Source: Sphingomonas colocasiae
GTDB taxonomy: Bacteria > Pseudomonadota > Alphaproteobacteria > Sphingomonadales > Sphingomonadaceae
NCBI RefSeq assembly: GCF_019880585.1
Contig: NZ_JAINVV010000008.1
Location: 62,001 to 126,000, forward strand
Reading direction: 5' to 3'
Length of the DNA: 64,000 bases
In this document: piece after piece, positions 50,787-59,863 of the stretch
How the letters are laid out: each line of letters starts with the position of its first letter
Numbering within the stretch: the first letter of the stretch is position 1
Translations under genes and position numbers: made by a program
Notes under the pieces: model-generated
Told to the model about the DNA's origin: nothing
Database searches by the model: none
Seen by the model: the letters and a program-made list of their open reading frames with translations, nothing else

Positions 50787-52219
50787 CGCGGCGCGACCGG
50801 GCGGAAGCGGATGCCGGTGACGCGCGGGGTCTGGATCAGGAAACCGCGCCCGTCATCATCGACAACCATGCCGGTGGTGTCGGCCCTGAGCGCCCCCGTC
50901 GCATCGCGGAAAAAGGCGAACATGCGCTTGGGCTCCGCATGACCCGGCCAGGCCGATGTGACGGTGGCGGTCACCGTGTCGCCCTGCACCGCGATCCGGT
51001 ATTCGGCCTTGAGATCGTCGGAGACATAGGTGCCGGGCTGCGGCATCACACGGCTCGGCGGCACGACATAGGGCGCCGCCACCACCGGCCGATATCGATC
51101 ATAGGGCGTCAGATAGCCGGGCTCGACCGCATCGATGATCCGGTCGATCCGCTGGAGCGACCCGCCGTCGGAGCGATTGCACAACACGGCGACGCCCAGC
51201 GCGCGATCGGGCAGCCGCATATAACCGGTGCGGAAGGATTCGAAGCTGCCGAGATGATAGACGGTGCTCCGCCCACGCCTTTGCCCCACCACGACGCCGC
51301 CGGCATAGGGCATGCCGTCAAAATTGGGTGCCGTCACCGTGCGGCCGTCGCTGAAGGTGCCGGCGGTCAGCATGATCGCGGCCACCTTGTCCGTCCACAC
51401 CATGTGGCCGACCTGGATGTCATGGTCGTAGCGCGCCATGTCCGCGATCGTCAGCATCAGCCCGCCCGATCCGCTGAAGGCGGGATATTGATTGCTCGGG
51501 CGCCAGCCGCGGTCGGTCGGCACATAGCCATTGGCGATCAGGCCCGGCGGCGGCTTGCCCGAGACGAAGAAACTGCGCGTCATGCCCAGGGGCTTGAGCA
51601 CCGCCTCATTGGCATATTGGTGGAAGGGCCGGCCCGATGCGCGGCGGATCACTTCGGCGAGCAACAGATAGCCGCCATTGGTGTAGGAATAGGCGGTGCC
51701 CGGCACGAAATTCGTGTCCTTCTGCGCCATCAGCAGTTCGAGCGCAGCCTCCATATTGCTGCGGCTCGCGTCCTCGACGCCGGCCAGGTTGAGCAGTTCC
51801 AGCGAATCCCGGATGCCGGACGAATGGTTCATCAGCATCTGGACGGTGATAGGCGCCCGGTAGCGCGGCAGTTCGGGGATCCATTTATGGACCTCGTCAT
51901 ACAGGCCGAGCTTGCCGCTCTCGATCAGCTTCGCCGCCGCCAGCGCGGTGAACTGCTTGGCGACCGATGCGGCGTAGAGCAACGTCTCGCCATCCAGCTT
52001 GCGGCCGGTCGCGATATCCGCGCTGCCCGAAGCGCCGACATGGATGGTCTTGCCGTCGCGGAAGACGCCGGCGACACAGCCCGGCGCAGCCATATCCGCG
52101 GGGTCGCCCAATATCCGCTGGATCGCTTCGTTCCTGTCGGTCGCGGCGTTCGCCGGCATGCCCGACAGCACCATCGATACGGCGATCGCCGCACGCCCAA
52201 TCCGCCAGCCCGTCCGCAT
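50783..52219 (-). CDS. Exported serine hydrolase of the beta-lactamase/D-aminopeptidase fold (B)
   Basis: 478 residues from ATG 52219. The signal peptide ends at about 25 (PANAA). Catalytic motifs are SVAK (SxxK) and YTNGGY (YxN); a third-motif equivalent lies near YHLGS, which deviates from HGG. A C-terminal beta domain starts near PGTYVSDDLKAEYRI. It is the first gene of the run that continues into the permease, hydrolase A and deacylase. It is divergent from the D-threonine-aldolase-family gene, with 235 bp between them. Confidence 0.85.
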   Translation of the reverse strand: MRTGWRIGRAAIAVSMVLSGMPANAATDRNEAIQRILGDPADMAAPGCVAGVFRDGKTIHVGASGSADIATGRKLDGETLLYAASVAKQFTALAAAKLIESGKLGLYDEVHKWIPELPRYRAPITVQMLMNHSSGIRDSLELLNLAGVEDASRSNMEAALELLMAQKDTNFVPGTAYSYTNGGYLLLAEVIRRASGRPFHQYANEAVLKPLGMTRSFFVSGKPPPGLIANGYVPTDRGWRPSNQYPAFSGSGGLMLTIADMARYDHDIQVGHMVWTDKVAAIMLTAGTFSDGRTVTAPNFDGMPYAGGVVVGQRRGRSTVYHLGSFESFRTGYMRLPDRALGVAVLCNRSDGGSLQRIDRIIDAVEPGYLTPYDRYRPVVAAPYVVPPSRVMPQPGTYVSDDLKAEYRIAVQGDTVTATVTSAWPGHAEPKRMFAFFRDATGALRADTTGMVVDDDGRGFLIQTPRVTGIRFRPVAPR

Positions 52220-52454
52220 GCGCCCTCGCCCCCCAGCCGATGATCCCGTATCGGGAGACTAGAGCGCGGCGGACATTGGTCAACGGACCCGCTATTTCCG
52301 AGCGTTGCCCACCCCATAGCCATAGGCCATGCCCTCGACACCATGCCGCGCGCGACAGCATCATAACCCGCAGCTATGGGGTGTAGTCCGATTTGCGCTT
52401 GGAACCGGCGCGCCGGGCGGACATGGACGGCGAGACTCGGCCCGGAGACCCAGA

Positions 52455-53660
52455 ATGACCAGCCTGCCCGAATTCCTGTCGCGCGTACGGCCGCCGATGA
52501 CGCCGGCGCTGGTCGTCCGGCGCGAGGCGCTGCTGCGCAACCTGAAGACGATGCAGGGCTATTGCGATGCGGCGGGCGTCCGGCTGCGCCCCCATGGCAA
52601 GATGCACAAATGCTCGACGCTCGGCCGGCTGCAGATCGAACTCGGCGGCGTCGGCCTGTGTTGCCAGACGATCGGTGAAGCCGAGGCCTATGCGGCGGCG
52701 GGCATCGCCGATCTGCTCGTCACCTCGCCGATCGCGCCCTGGGCGGCGCCCCGGCTGGCGGCGCTCGCCGCGCGCGAGATCGGCATCGCCGTGGTCGCCG
52801 ACGATGCCGGGCAGATCGATCGGCTGGACGAAGCCGCCCGCGCCGCGGACGTCACACTCTCCGTGCTGGTCGATCTCGATCTCGGCACGCATCGCGCCGG
52901 TTGCGCGCCCGCAGCCGCGCCGGCGCTGGCGCAGCGCATCACCGATGCCGGCAATCTGCGTTTCGAAGGCGTGCAGGCGTATCTCGGCCACCTCCAGCAT
53001 GTGACCGACCTGAAACGCCGGCGCGCCGCCAACGATATCGCCGCCGCGCGGCTGCGCGGGCTGGTCGAAACACTCGACGCGGCAGGGCTCCATCCCCGCT
53101 TCGTCACCGGCGGCGGCACCGGCACCTATGCGCAGGATCTGGCGAACGGCGTGTTCAACGAACTTCAGGCCGGATCCTATGCGGTGATGGATATCGAATA
53201 TGGCGATTGCGACGCGCCCGATGGCGGCGGCCAATGGCCATTCGAACCCGCGCTGTTCATCGCCGCCACCGCCGTTTCGACACGGCACAAGACGCATGCA
53301 ACGATCGATGCCGGGCTGAAGGCGGTTTCCGTCGACGGGCCGCGCCCGCGCGTGCTGGCGGGCGCAGCGCCCGGCAGCGAATGGCGTGCGTTCGGCGACG
53401 AGCATGGATCGATCCTGCATCCGGCGCACATGCCGGTCTTCGCGATTCCCGATCGGATGGAGCAATGCGCGGCGATCGAGGTGATCGACAATGACGACGC
53501 CGTCGAATGGCCCGCCGACGCGCCGCAAACCGGCGATCCGGTCTGGCTGCAGCCCGGCCATTGCGATCCGACGATCAACCTGTACGACGCGCTGATCGTC
53601 GCCGACGAGGACGGCGAGTGGGAAAGCTGGCCGATCGACGCCCGCCGCGTCACCCGCTAG
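52455..53660 (+). CDS. DSD1/D-threonine-aldolase-family PLP enzyme
   Basis: 401 residues from ATG 52455 (GGAG upstream); the frame is open earlier without support. The N-terminal alanine-racemase-type barrel has the PLP-lysine motif RPHGKMHK. GGGTGTY binds phosphate, and the C-terminal metal site is PGHCDPTINLYD (His-Cys), as in D-serine dehydratase and D-threonine aldolase. The family acts on beta-hydroxy D-amino acids, giving glycine plus an aldehyde or a 2-oxoacid plus ammonia. Its neighbours (D-aminoacylase, D-peptidase-like hydrolases, permease) support a D-amino-acid route. Confidence 0.85.
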   Translation: MTSLPEFLSRVRPPMTPALVVRREALLRNLKTMQGYCDAAGVRLRPHGKMHKCSTLGRLQIELGGVGLCCQTIGEAEAYAAAGIADLLVTSPIAPWAAPRLAALAAREIGIAVVADDAGQIDRLDEAARAADVTLSVLVDLDLGTHRAGCAPAAAPALAQRITDAGNLRFEGVQAYLGHLQHVTDLKRRRAANDIAAARLRGLVETLDAAGLHPRFVTGGGTGTYAQDLANGVFNELQAGSYAVMDIEYGDCDAPDGGGQWPFEPALFIAATAVSTRHKTHATIDAGLKAVSVDGPRPRVLAGAAPGSEWRAFGDEHGSILHPAHMPVFAIPDRMEQCAAIEVIDNDDAVEWPADAPQTGDPVWLQPGHCDPTINLYDALIVADEDGEWESWPIDARRVTR

Positions 53661-53720
53661 AACCTTCCCCCGGCAAAGCGATTCCGCCCTGCCGGGGAAG
53701 ACTCCGCTTCAGTATCTTGA

Positions 53721-53761
53721 GCGCTTCCCGAAAAACCGGTTCTCACTTTTTCGGGAAGCGC
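53721..53761. terminator. Bidirectional terminator-like perfect hairpin
   Basis: GCGCTTCCCGAAAAA (53721-53735) and its exact complement TTTTTCGGGAAGCGC (53747-53761) make a 15-bp stem with an 11-nt loop. It lies between two convergent genes and has A/T runs at the loop-proximal base. Similar palindromes are widespread in alphaproteobacterial intergenic DNA. Confidence 0.7.
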
Positions 53762-53769
53762 GCTGACGA

Positions 53770-54603
53770 TCAGCGCGTCGGCCGGCAATCCTTCAGCCAT
53801 ACGACGTGGCGGAACGCGTCGAACTCGTACCAGCTACCGGTCAGCTTCACGGTCTTGTCGGGCTTCAGCGTCAACGCATAGGCCGCCTGGCCCTTCGCCA
53901 TCAGGCAACTGATATCGGTCTTGAAGGGGGCGGTGTTGGGAAGGCGGATCGCTTCTTCCCAGGGATTGGGAATCTTGAACGCGACCCGGTAGAATTCGCC
54001 GTCGCGGACGACATGGTCCACCATGCCCGAAACGGTGAAGCTCCGGCCCTTGTACCGAAGCGGAACCGCGGCCGGATTCCGTTCGGTATCCTTGGAAATC
54101 TGATGCGAGAGGGCGATCGAATTGATCGCGAGCGGGGCGCCGCCGCCCGTTGCGACGGACCTGCCCTGTTCGGCCGCCGCCAGCCCGGCCTTGCCGCCCT
54201 TGATCTGATTGAGAATCCCGCACAGCTCGGTCATCACCGCCGCTTCCTTGACGAACATCGCTGCGCGCAGCTTCGCTTCCATGCGGACGGTGCCGACCCC
54301 GCCCTGGCTGCTCGCGGAAATGATGATCGGGAACGCGCGGCTCGATCCACTCATCGGCTGCTCGATCAGCATGCTGCCCTCTTCGGCTTCCTCGGCGAGG
54401 ATATCGTAATTCCGGGGTGCGACGAGCCCGCGCATCTGGCCGATCGCGCTGGCCGGCGTCAGTTGCGCCACCGAGATCGTGGCGATGAAGCGCAGTCCGC
54501 TGACCGGGCTGCCCGCTTTGACGAAATTATCCTCGCACATGCCGGCCTGCGCCATGGCGGGTACGGAGAAAGCCAGTCCCGCAAGCAATCCCTTCAAACG
54601 CAC
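53770..54603 (-). CDS. Exported hypothetical protein
   Basis: 277 residues from GTG 54603, with GGAGAG nine bases upstream; no in-frame ATG fits the signal peptide (VRLKGLLAGLAFSVPAMAQA, 1-20). The mature protein has two parts. The first (about 25-150) has a SIGQ-like ASAIGQMRGLVAPRNYDIL segment and a helical SQ-rich region. The second resembles an OB-fold (YKGRSFTVSGMVDHVVRDG, YRVAFKI), followed by TGSWYEFDAFRHVVWLKDC. A periplasmic role is expected; no family is recognised with confidence. Confidence 0.6.
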   Translation of the reverse strand: MRLKGLLAGLAFSVPAMAQAGMCEDNFVKAGSPVSGLRFIATISVAQLTPASAIGQMRGLVAPRNYDILAEEAEEGSMLIEQPMSGSSRAFPIIISASSQGGVGTVRMEAKLRAAMFVKEAAVMTELCGILNQIKGGKAGLAAAEQGRSVATGGGAPLAINSIALSHQISKDTERNPAAVPLRYKGRSFTVSGMVDHVVRDGEFYRVAFKIPNPWEEAIRLPNTAPFKTDISCLMAKGQAAYALTLKPDKTVKLTGSWYEFDAFRHVVWLKDCRPTR

Positions 54604-54821
54604 GTCATGCTCTCCGCCACCCTGGATACAGGCCGGCCGATCCCATCGTGCGCAGGCATCGCGCAAGCACGACCCCGCCCAACCGCACGCGAGGGCGGCG
54701 CAGCGGCGGTACGATTCTGCGAATGGCGATTGCCGCCTGACGAGCGGCACTCGACAGACCCGCCGCCTTCGGGTCAGATGACGGCCATGACCATTGCCGG
54801 ACACAGCCACGACGCATTCGC

Positions 54822-55601
54822 ATGACCGACGTGTCCGTCCTGATCGTCGATGACGAACCGCTGGCGCGCGGGCGATTGCGCAGGATGCTGGGGGCGATGC
54901 ATGGCGTGCGCGTGGCGGGCGAAGCCGGCAACGCCGTGGACGCCTGCCAGAGCATCGCCGTGCTCAAGCCCGATCTGCTGCTTCTCGATATACAGATGCC
55001 CGGCGCGGACGGCTTCGAACTGCTCGATCGGCTGGGTGACGCCGCGCCGCCGACCATCTTCGTCACCGCGTTCGACCATCATGCCCTGCGTGCCTTCGAT
55101 GCGCGCGCGATCGACTATGTGACCAAGCCGGTGGAACCCGGACGCTTGGCAAGCGCGGTCGAACGCGCACGCCTTGCCGCGGGCGCCCAGGCCCGACAGG
55201 GCCGTATCGTCGAGTTGCAGGAGACCGTCGCGACCCTGCGCGCGGAACTGCGCAAGCGGGACGGCGGCGCGATCGAGTTCTGGGTACGGTACAAGGGCGA
55301 GCATCTCCGCATCCCCTCCGACAGGATCAGCCATATCCAGGCCGAGCGCGATTATGTCCGCCTCCATGCCGATGGGCAGTCCCACCTCTATTATGAAAGC
55401 CTGGCGTCGCTCGAACGCAGGCTCGACCCCGCGGAATTCGTGCGCATCCATCGCAGCACGATCGTACGGCGCGACCGCGTCCTGCGCCTGCGCGGCGCAT
55501 CCTTCGCGGCCCTGATCGTCCATCTCGACGACGGCAGCGAGGTCCGCGTCGGCCGCACCTATGCCAAGGCCATGCGCCGCATGCTGAATGGCCCGGCATA
55601 G
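54822..55601 (+). CDS. LytTR-type response regulator
   Basis: 259 residues from ATG 54822. The receiver has the acidic pair in IVDDEPLAR, the phospho-Asp in LLLDIQMPGADG, Thr in VTAFDHH and Lys in VTKPVEP. A linker coil leads to a LytTR DNA-binding domain (from about 150: FWVRYKGEHLRIPSDRISHIQAERDYVRLH, FVRIHRSTIVRRDRVLRLR). The likely partner is the LytS-type kinase at 56105-57184, transcribed towards it from the other side of a small secreted-protein gene. Confidence 0.88.
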   Translation: MTDVSVLIVDDEPLARGRLRRMLGAMHGVRVAGEAGNAVDACQSIAVLKPDLLLLDIQMPGADGFELLDRLGDAAPPTIFVTAFDHHALRAFDARAIDYVTKPVEPGRLASAVERARLAAGAQARQGRIVELQETVATLRAELRKRDGGAIEFWVRYKGEHLRIPSDRISHIQAERDYVRLHADGQSHLYYESLASLERRLDPAEFVRIHRSTIVRRDRVLRLRGASFAALIVHLDDGSEVRVGRTYAKAMRRMLNGPA

Positions 55602-55794
55602 AGCGATTTGCGGTTCGTCCCCGCGATATCGCCATTCGCAGAATAGCATGTCGTTCGGCCAAGGCGATCCCGCGCCTCACAGCCGGACCCATGGTGCGGG
55701 ATCGGGTGCCCGATACGGTTCCTGAGCGCGTGGCGGCGCGAACCGATCATGTCGCCACGGGCAATCCGTAACCGTAAGACAAAGAGGATATCCG

Positions 55795-56064
55795 ATGAAT
55801 ATCAAGACATTCGCACTCGCGCTCGGCGGCGCCGGCATGCTGATCGCCAGCGGCGCGGCCATGGCCGCGCTGCCCGATCAGATCGCACGCCAGGCACCCG
55901 CCGCCACCGTCGAGGCGCCGACGAAAACCTCCGGCACGTTGAAGGCCCTGATGTCCGCCAAGCCCGGCAAGGCCGATCTGGCGAGCACCTGTGCAGATCC
56001 GTGGTGGGAGATGAGCGGCTGGCAGGCGCTGACCTGCGCCTATATCCGGGCCCGCATGAAGTAA
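55795..56064 (+). CDS. Small secreted protein between a LytTR regulator and its kinase
   Basis: 89 residues from ATG 55795, with AGAGGA seven bases upstream. The signal peptide is about 1-24 (GAAMAA). The mature chain of about 65 residues has one Cys pair (STCADPWWEMSGWQALTCAY) enclosing a Trp-rich stretch. It may be the target or signal of the flanking two-component pair. It is not a recognised family. Confidence 0.6.
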   Translation: MNIKTFALALGGAGMLIASGAAMAALPDQIARQAPAATVEAPTKTSGTLKALMSAKPGKADLASTCADPWWEMSGWQALTCAYIRARMK

Positions 56065-56104
56065 GCCGCACGGCGAGCCCCATGTTTCAGCACGGGGCTC
56101 GCCG

Positions 56105-57184
56105 TCATCCCCCAGCCGGCCGAAACGGCAGATCCAGGATGGCGCGATAAACCGTCGAACCGGCGGGGCCATGCGTGAAGCGCGCATCGTCGGAAAAACG
56201 CGACGCGATCCGTTCGCGAACATTGCGCAGTCCGATGCCCGTGCCGCCCCTGTGCGCCGGGGCCCCACCCGCCGGCATGTCGTTCTCGATCATGACATTC
56301 AACCGATCGCCGTCGCGCCATGCGCGGATCGCGATACGGACCTTGCCCGGCGTTTCGCCCACGCCATAACGTACCGCATTCTCGACAAGAGGCTGGAGGA
56401 TCAGGCTGGGCACCAGCGCATCGCCGCACCCTTCGGCCAATTCGATCACGACGGACATCCGGTCCGCGAAGCGCTCGCGCTCGATCTCCAGATATCCCTG
56501 CTGCAGGGCCAGTTCGTCATCCAGCCGCACATCGTGCATCGGATCAAGCGTCAAGGTGGCGCGCAGGAAATGCGACAGCGACTGGACCATGCGCCCGGCC
56601 CGCGCCGATGCACCTTCCTCGATCAACCCACGCAGTGAATTCAGCGTGTTGAACAGGAAATGGGGATTGATCTGGTAGCGCAACGCCCGCATCTGCGCGG
56701 CCAGCGCCTCTTCGCGGGCGGCGGACAATCGCGCGTCGCGATCCCGAATTTCGTGACTATAGGTCAAGCCCAGCAACAGACAGGCCCAGCCGAAGAAGAT
56801 CCACCATCGGAACAGCGCATTGCCGGCAATGACGCGCACGGTGTAGCTGCCCCAGTCGGTGAAATAGTCGTAGCGGAACAGGGCGATGTCTGCCGCCACG
56901 TAGATCGCGGTCGCGGCGATCGCGAGCAACAGCCCGATCAGCGCCTGGAGCGGAAAGGACAGGCGGCGCGTTCGCATCAGCACCGGCGCCATCAACGCCG
57001 CCAGCCCGAGCCCCAGGGCAAAGAGCATCATCTTGCCGAACAGTTCCTGGCCAAGCGCCTCGTCGAGCGCGCCCGCAAGCAGAAACGCGCCCACCCAATA
57101 GAGGACGCCTATCCAGCCGGCTTCCCGCCACCAGCTACGGCGATCGAACGCGGATGCCCTGCCGCTTGCCACCTCCGTCGTCAT
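56105..57184 (-). CDS. LytS/YehU-type sensor histidine kinase
   Basis: 359 residues from ATG 57184; a long upstream extension is arginine-rich and unlikely. Four hydrophobic helices (about 20-150) are followed by a coil and the His_kinase motif LRYQINPHFLFNTLNSLRG, with the phospho-acceptor His in NPHFLFN. An ATPase domain follows (LILQPLVENAVRYGV, GGTGIGLRNVRERI). This kinase type pairs with LytTR regulators, which matches 54822-55601. It has no recognisable periplasmic sensor domain. Confidence 0.85.
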   Translation of the reverse strand: MTTEVASGRASAFDRRSWWREAGWIGVLYWVGAFLLAGALDEALGQELFGKMMLFALGLGLAALMAPVLMRTRRLSFPLQALIGLLLAIAATAIYVAADIALFRYDYFTDWGSYTVRVIAGNALFRWWIFFGWACLLLGLTYSHEIRDRDARLSAAREEALAAQMRALRYQINPHFLFNTLNSLRGLIEEGASARAGRMVQSLSHFLRATLTLDPMHDVRLDDELALQQGYLEIERERFADRMSVVIELAEGCGDALVPSLILQPLVENAVRYGVGETPGKVRIAIRAWRDGDRLNVMIENDMPAGGAPAHRGGTGIGLRNVRERIASRFSDDARFTHGPAGSTVYRAILDLPFRPAGG

Positions 57185-57296
57185 CGCAATTCCCGCCGAT
57201 GCCGGCCATGATCGCCCGGCGAGGCGCATTACAGCATGACCGGCAGCCCCGGAAAACGACCAATCGACCAGCGCAGGCGATCGGCAAGCACGACGC

Positions 57297-58424
57297 TCAT
57301 ACCGGCGGGACGGGTGCGGCTTCGGCCTCCATCGCACGCGGCGCCTGATTGCGCGCCTGCCAGACGCGCAGCGCGCCATAGGTGAGCAGCGGCGCCAGAT
57401 AGATGCCCATGAAGACATAGGCGATGATCCGGTAGCCATTGGCGATCAGCGCGACGAGGCCGAACTGCGCCGCGAGAAAGACGGCGACGATCGCGACCAG
57501 GGTCGAGGAGGTGAAACGCGCCGCCAGCGACAGATCGCCGCCACGCCCGCTATGCGCGATCCGCTCGTTGATCGCGTGGAGCGCGCCGGTGCCGCTTTCG
57601 ACCAGCGCCGAGAAGATCATGATCTGGAACGCGGTGCGGAAAAGCGGGATGCCGAGCTGGCCGAGCAGATAATCCGAGGGCAGCGTCTCATCGAGAATCG
57701 CCGGATAGAAGGCCGCCATGCACAGGAAGAACAGGATCGCCGGCACCATGGCGAGCGGCCCGGAGAGCAGGCCCGCGACCACCGCTTCCCGGCGGGTGGC
57801 GATGTGCCGCAGCATCGGCAGGATCAGCACCGCGCCGATCAGATTGTAACCGCTATAGGTGAGGCCGCCGGCGAGCCAGCCGTCCATCGGCACGGGCTTC
57901 GCGAAGGCATCGGCGATCCGGCTGCCGAAGATCGGAAAGGCCAGTAGCATGAAGACCGCATAGGTGGCGTAGAGCAACAGCGAGACATATTTGAACAACC
58001 CCTCCACCGCATCATTGCCGAAGGTCGCGAACAGCACGAGCAGCGACACGAACGCCAATGTGCCCGAGAGCGCGGGCAGGCCGAAGCTCGCCGCGATCGC
58101 GCCGGCGGCGGCGCCATAGACCGAGAGCATCACGATCGTGGACAGGAAATTGGCGATCTCGAAAACCGGCCAGGCCCTGCCCAGCAGGTTCCGGAAGAAG
58201 GTGCGATAATCATAGGCGCCGATCTGGACGGCGAACAGGAAGGTGAGCGCGCAGATGCCGCTCCAGATGCCCATCGCGACGATCATCGCGAGCAGGCCGC
58301 CCTGTGGTCCGCTCGGCAGGAAGAACTCCACGATCTCCCGGCCCGTCGCATAGCCGCCGCCGATGACGACGGCCTTGAAGGCGAGCCCGGGCAGAAGATA
58401 GCGCTGGAATTTCGAAGCGGCCAT
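57297..58424 (-). CDS. YkvI-like membrane transporter
   Basis: 375 residues from ATG 58424. About ten hydrophobic helices; the first contains FKAVVIGGGYATGREIVEFF, the broken-helix glycine motif of YkvI proteins in the LeuT-fold superfamily. ESGTGALHAINER is another family mark. The substrate is unknown. It is the last gene of the minus-strand run starting near 63426, 110 bp after the MFS gene. Confidence 0.75.
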   Translation of the reverse strand: MAASKFQRYLLPGLAFKAVVIGGGYATGREIVEFFLPSGPQGGLLAMIVAMGIWSGICALTFLFAVQIGAYDYRTFFRNLLGRAWPVFEIANFLSTIVMLSVYGAAAGAIAASFGLPALSGTLAFVSLLVLFATFGNDAVEGLFKYVSLLLYATYAVFMLLAFPIFGSRIADAFAKPVPMDGWLAGGLTYSGYNLIGAVLILPMLRHIATRREAVVAGLLSGPLAMVPAILFFLCMAAFYPAILDETLPSDYLLGQLGIPLFRTAFQIMIFSALVESGTGALHAINERIAHSGRGGDLSLAARFTSSTLVAIVAVFLAAQFGLVALIANGYRIIAYVFMGIYLAPLLTYGALRVWQARNQAPRAMEAEAAPVPPV

Positions 58425-58533
58425 GTCCGCCGGTCCCCCTCCAATGATCGAACAGTCGCCCGACCCTAATGGCGGTTCGCTATTCAACAATCGTCATTGT
58501 TGGCGCGTCGTTATCCCAATCTGGAATATCGCT

Positions 58534-59853
58534 TCACATCGGCCGACGCGGCGCATGCCGGTCGACGATCGCCACGCCCAATGCCGAGACAAGGCAGGCC
58601 AGGGCGATCAGCGCGAAATAGGCGGGGCCGCCGGAGGGCAGCGCCAGCAGCAGCCCGGCGCCAAAAGCGCTGGCGATCGCGCCCAGCCGGCCGATGCTGG
58701 CCGAATAGCCGATCCCGGCCGCACGACAGGAAACGGGGAACACATGCACCGCCAGGCTGTAGAGCGTCACCTGCACCGCGAAGGCGCCCGCCCCCGCCGC
58801 GCCGAGCGCCGCCAGGATCGCGGCCGGCGGCGCCCTGCCCCCCGCCATCATCACCGCGCAGACCCCGGTCGCGAGCAGCGCCGCCACGCAAGCGGCGATC
58901 AGCGTGGTGCGTGATCCCCAGCGCGGCGTCGCCCAGGCGGCGACGAAGGATGCGAGCACGCCGCACAGGTTGAAGACCAGCGATCCCTGGATCGCCCGAT
59001 CCATCGGAAAGCCGGCGCCCGCGAGCAGCACCGGGATCCAGCTCAGATAGGCGTAGAGCGCGAGCATGCTCGCGAAAAAGGCGATGGCGAGGCCGATCCC
59101 CGAACGTCGCAACGCGCCTACATAGACACCAGCGCCGTTCCCTTTTCCCACGGGCTCCACCTCCACGAAAACGGCATCCGCCGGGACGCGAGCGCCCGCA
59201 CGACCGAGCAGGACTGCCAGCGCCGGAACCCCTCCCGAGCGGCGCGCCAGGATCGCGGGGGATTCGGGCAGGCTTCGCCACATGACGAGCGCGAGCAGCA
59301 ATGGCAGCAATCCGCCAAGCCCCATGCAGAGCCGCCAGCCATGGGCCGGGATCAGCCACGACGCGAAACCCGCGCCGATCATGCCGCCGCACGGCACCGC
59401 CACGATGATCGCGGTCACCGCATAGCCCCGGATCCGCGCCGGCATCCATTCGGCGACGAGCGCGGTCGCATTGGGCACGGCCGCGCCAAGCCCGATCCCG
59501 GTAAGGAAGCGCAGGATGGCGAGTTCGGTGATATCGGGCGCGAAGGCGGTCAGTATCGACAGCGCGCCGAAGACGATCACGCTGCCGATCAGCGCGGGGC
59601 GGCGGCCGAGCCGGTCACCCGCCATGCCGCCAAGGCCGGTGCCGATCGCCATGCCGACAAGCGCCGCCGCCATCGCCGGGGCGAGCATGGCGGGGGTGGT
59701 CCGCCATTCGGCGAGGATGGCCGGCCCGGCGAATGCGGCGACCTGCACGTCGAAACCGTCGAGCAGGATGATCACCCCGACCAGCGCGAGCAACCGGATG
59801 TGGAAGGCCGTGACCGGCAGGCCCTCCACCGTCTGGTCAATCGGGATCGCCAT
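58534..59853 (-). CDS. MFS transporter, aromatic-acid:proton-symporter type
   Basis: 439 residues from ATG 59853. Twelve hydrophobic helices with the MFS signature GDRLGRRPALI between helices 2 and 3. Helix 1 holds LLDGFDVQ, the DGxD motif of the aromatic-acid:H+ symporter (PcaK-like) family. It probably imports an aromatic or other carboxylic acid. It follows the LVIVD gene by 10 bp, so it is in the same operon. Confidence 0.85.
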   Translation of the reverse strand: MAIPIDQTVEGLPVTAFHIRLLALVGVIILLDGFDVQVAAFAGPAILAEWRTTPAMLAPAMAAALVGMAIGTGLGGMAGDRLGRRPALIGSVIVFGALSILTAFAPDITELAILRFLTGIGLGAAVPNATALVAEWMPARIRGYAVTAIIVAVPCGGMIGAGFASWLIPAHGWRLCMGLGGLLPLLLALVMWRSLPESPAILARRSGGVPALAVLLGRAGARVPADAVFVEVEPVGKGNGAGVYVGALRRSGIGLAIAFFASMLALYAYLSWIPVLLAGAGFPMDRAIQGSLVFNLCGVLASFVAAWATPRWGSRTTLIAACVAALLATGVCAVMMAGGRAPPAAILAALGAAGAGAFAVQVTLYSLAVHVFPVSCRAAGIGYSASIGRLGAIASAFGAGLLLALPSGGPAYFALIALACLVSALGVAIVDRHAPRRPM

Positions 59854-59863
59854 GGCCGGCCGG

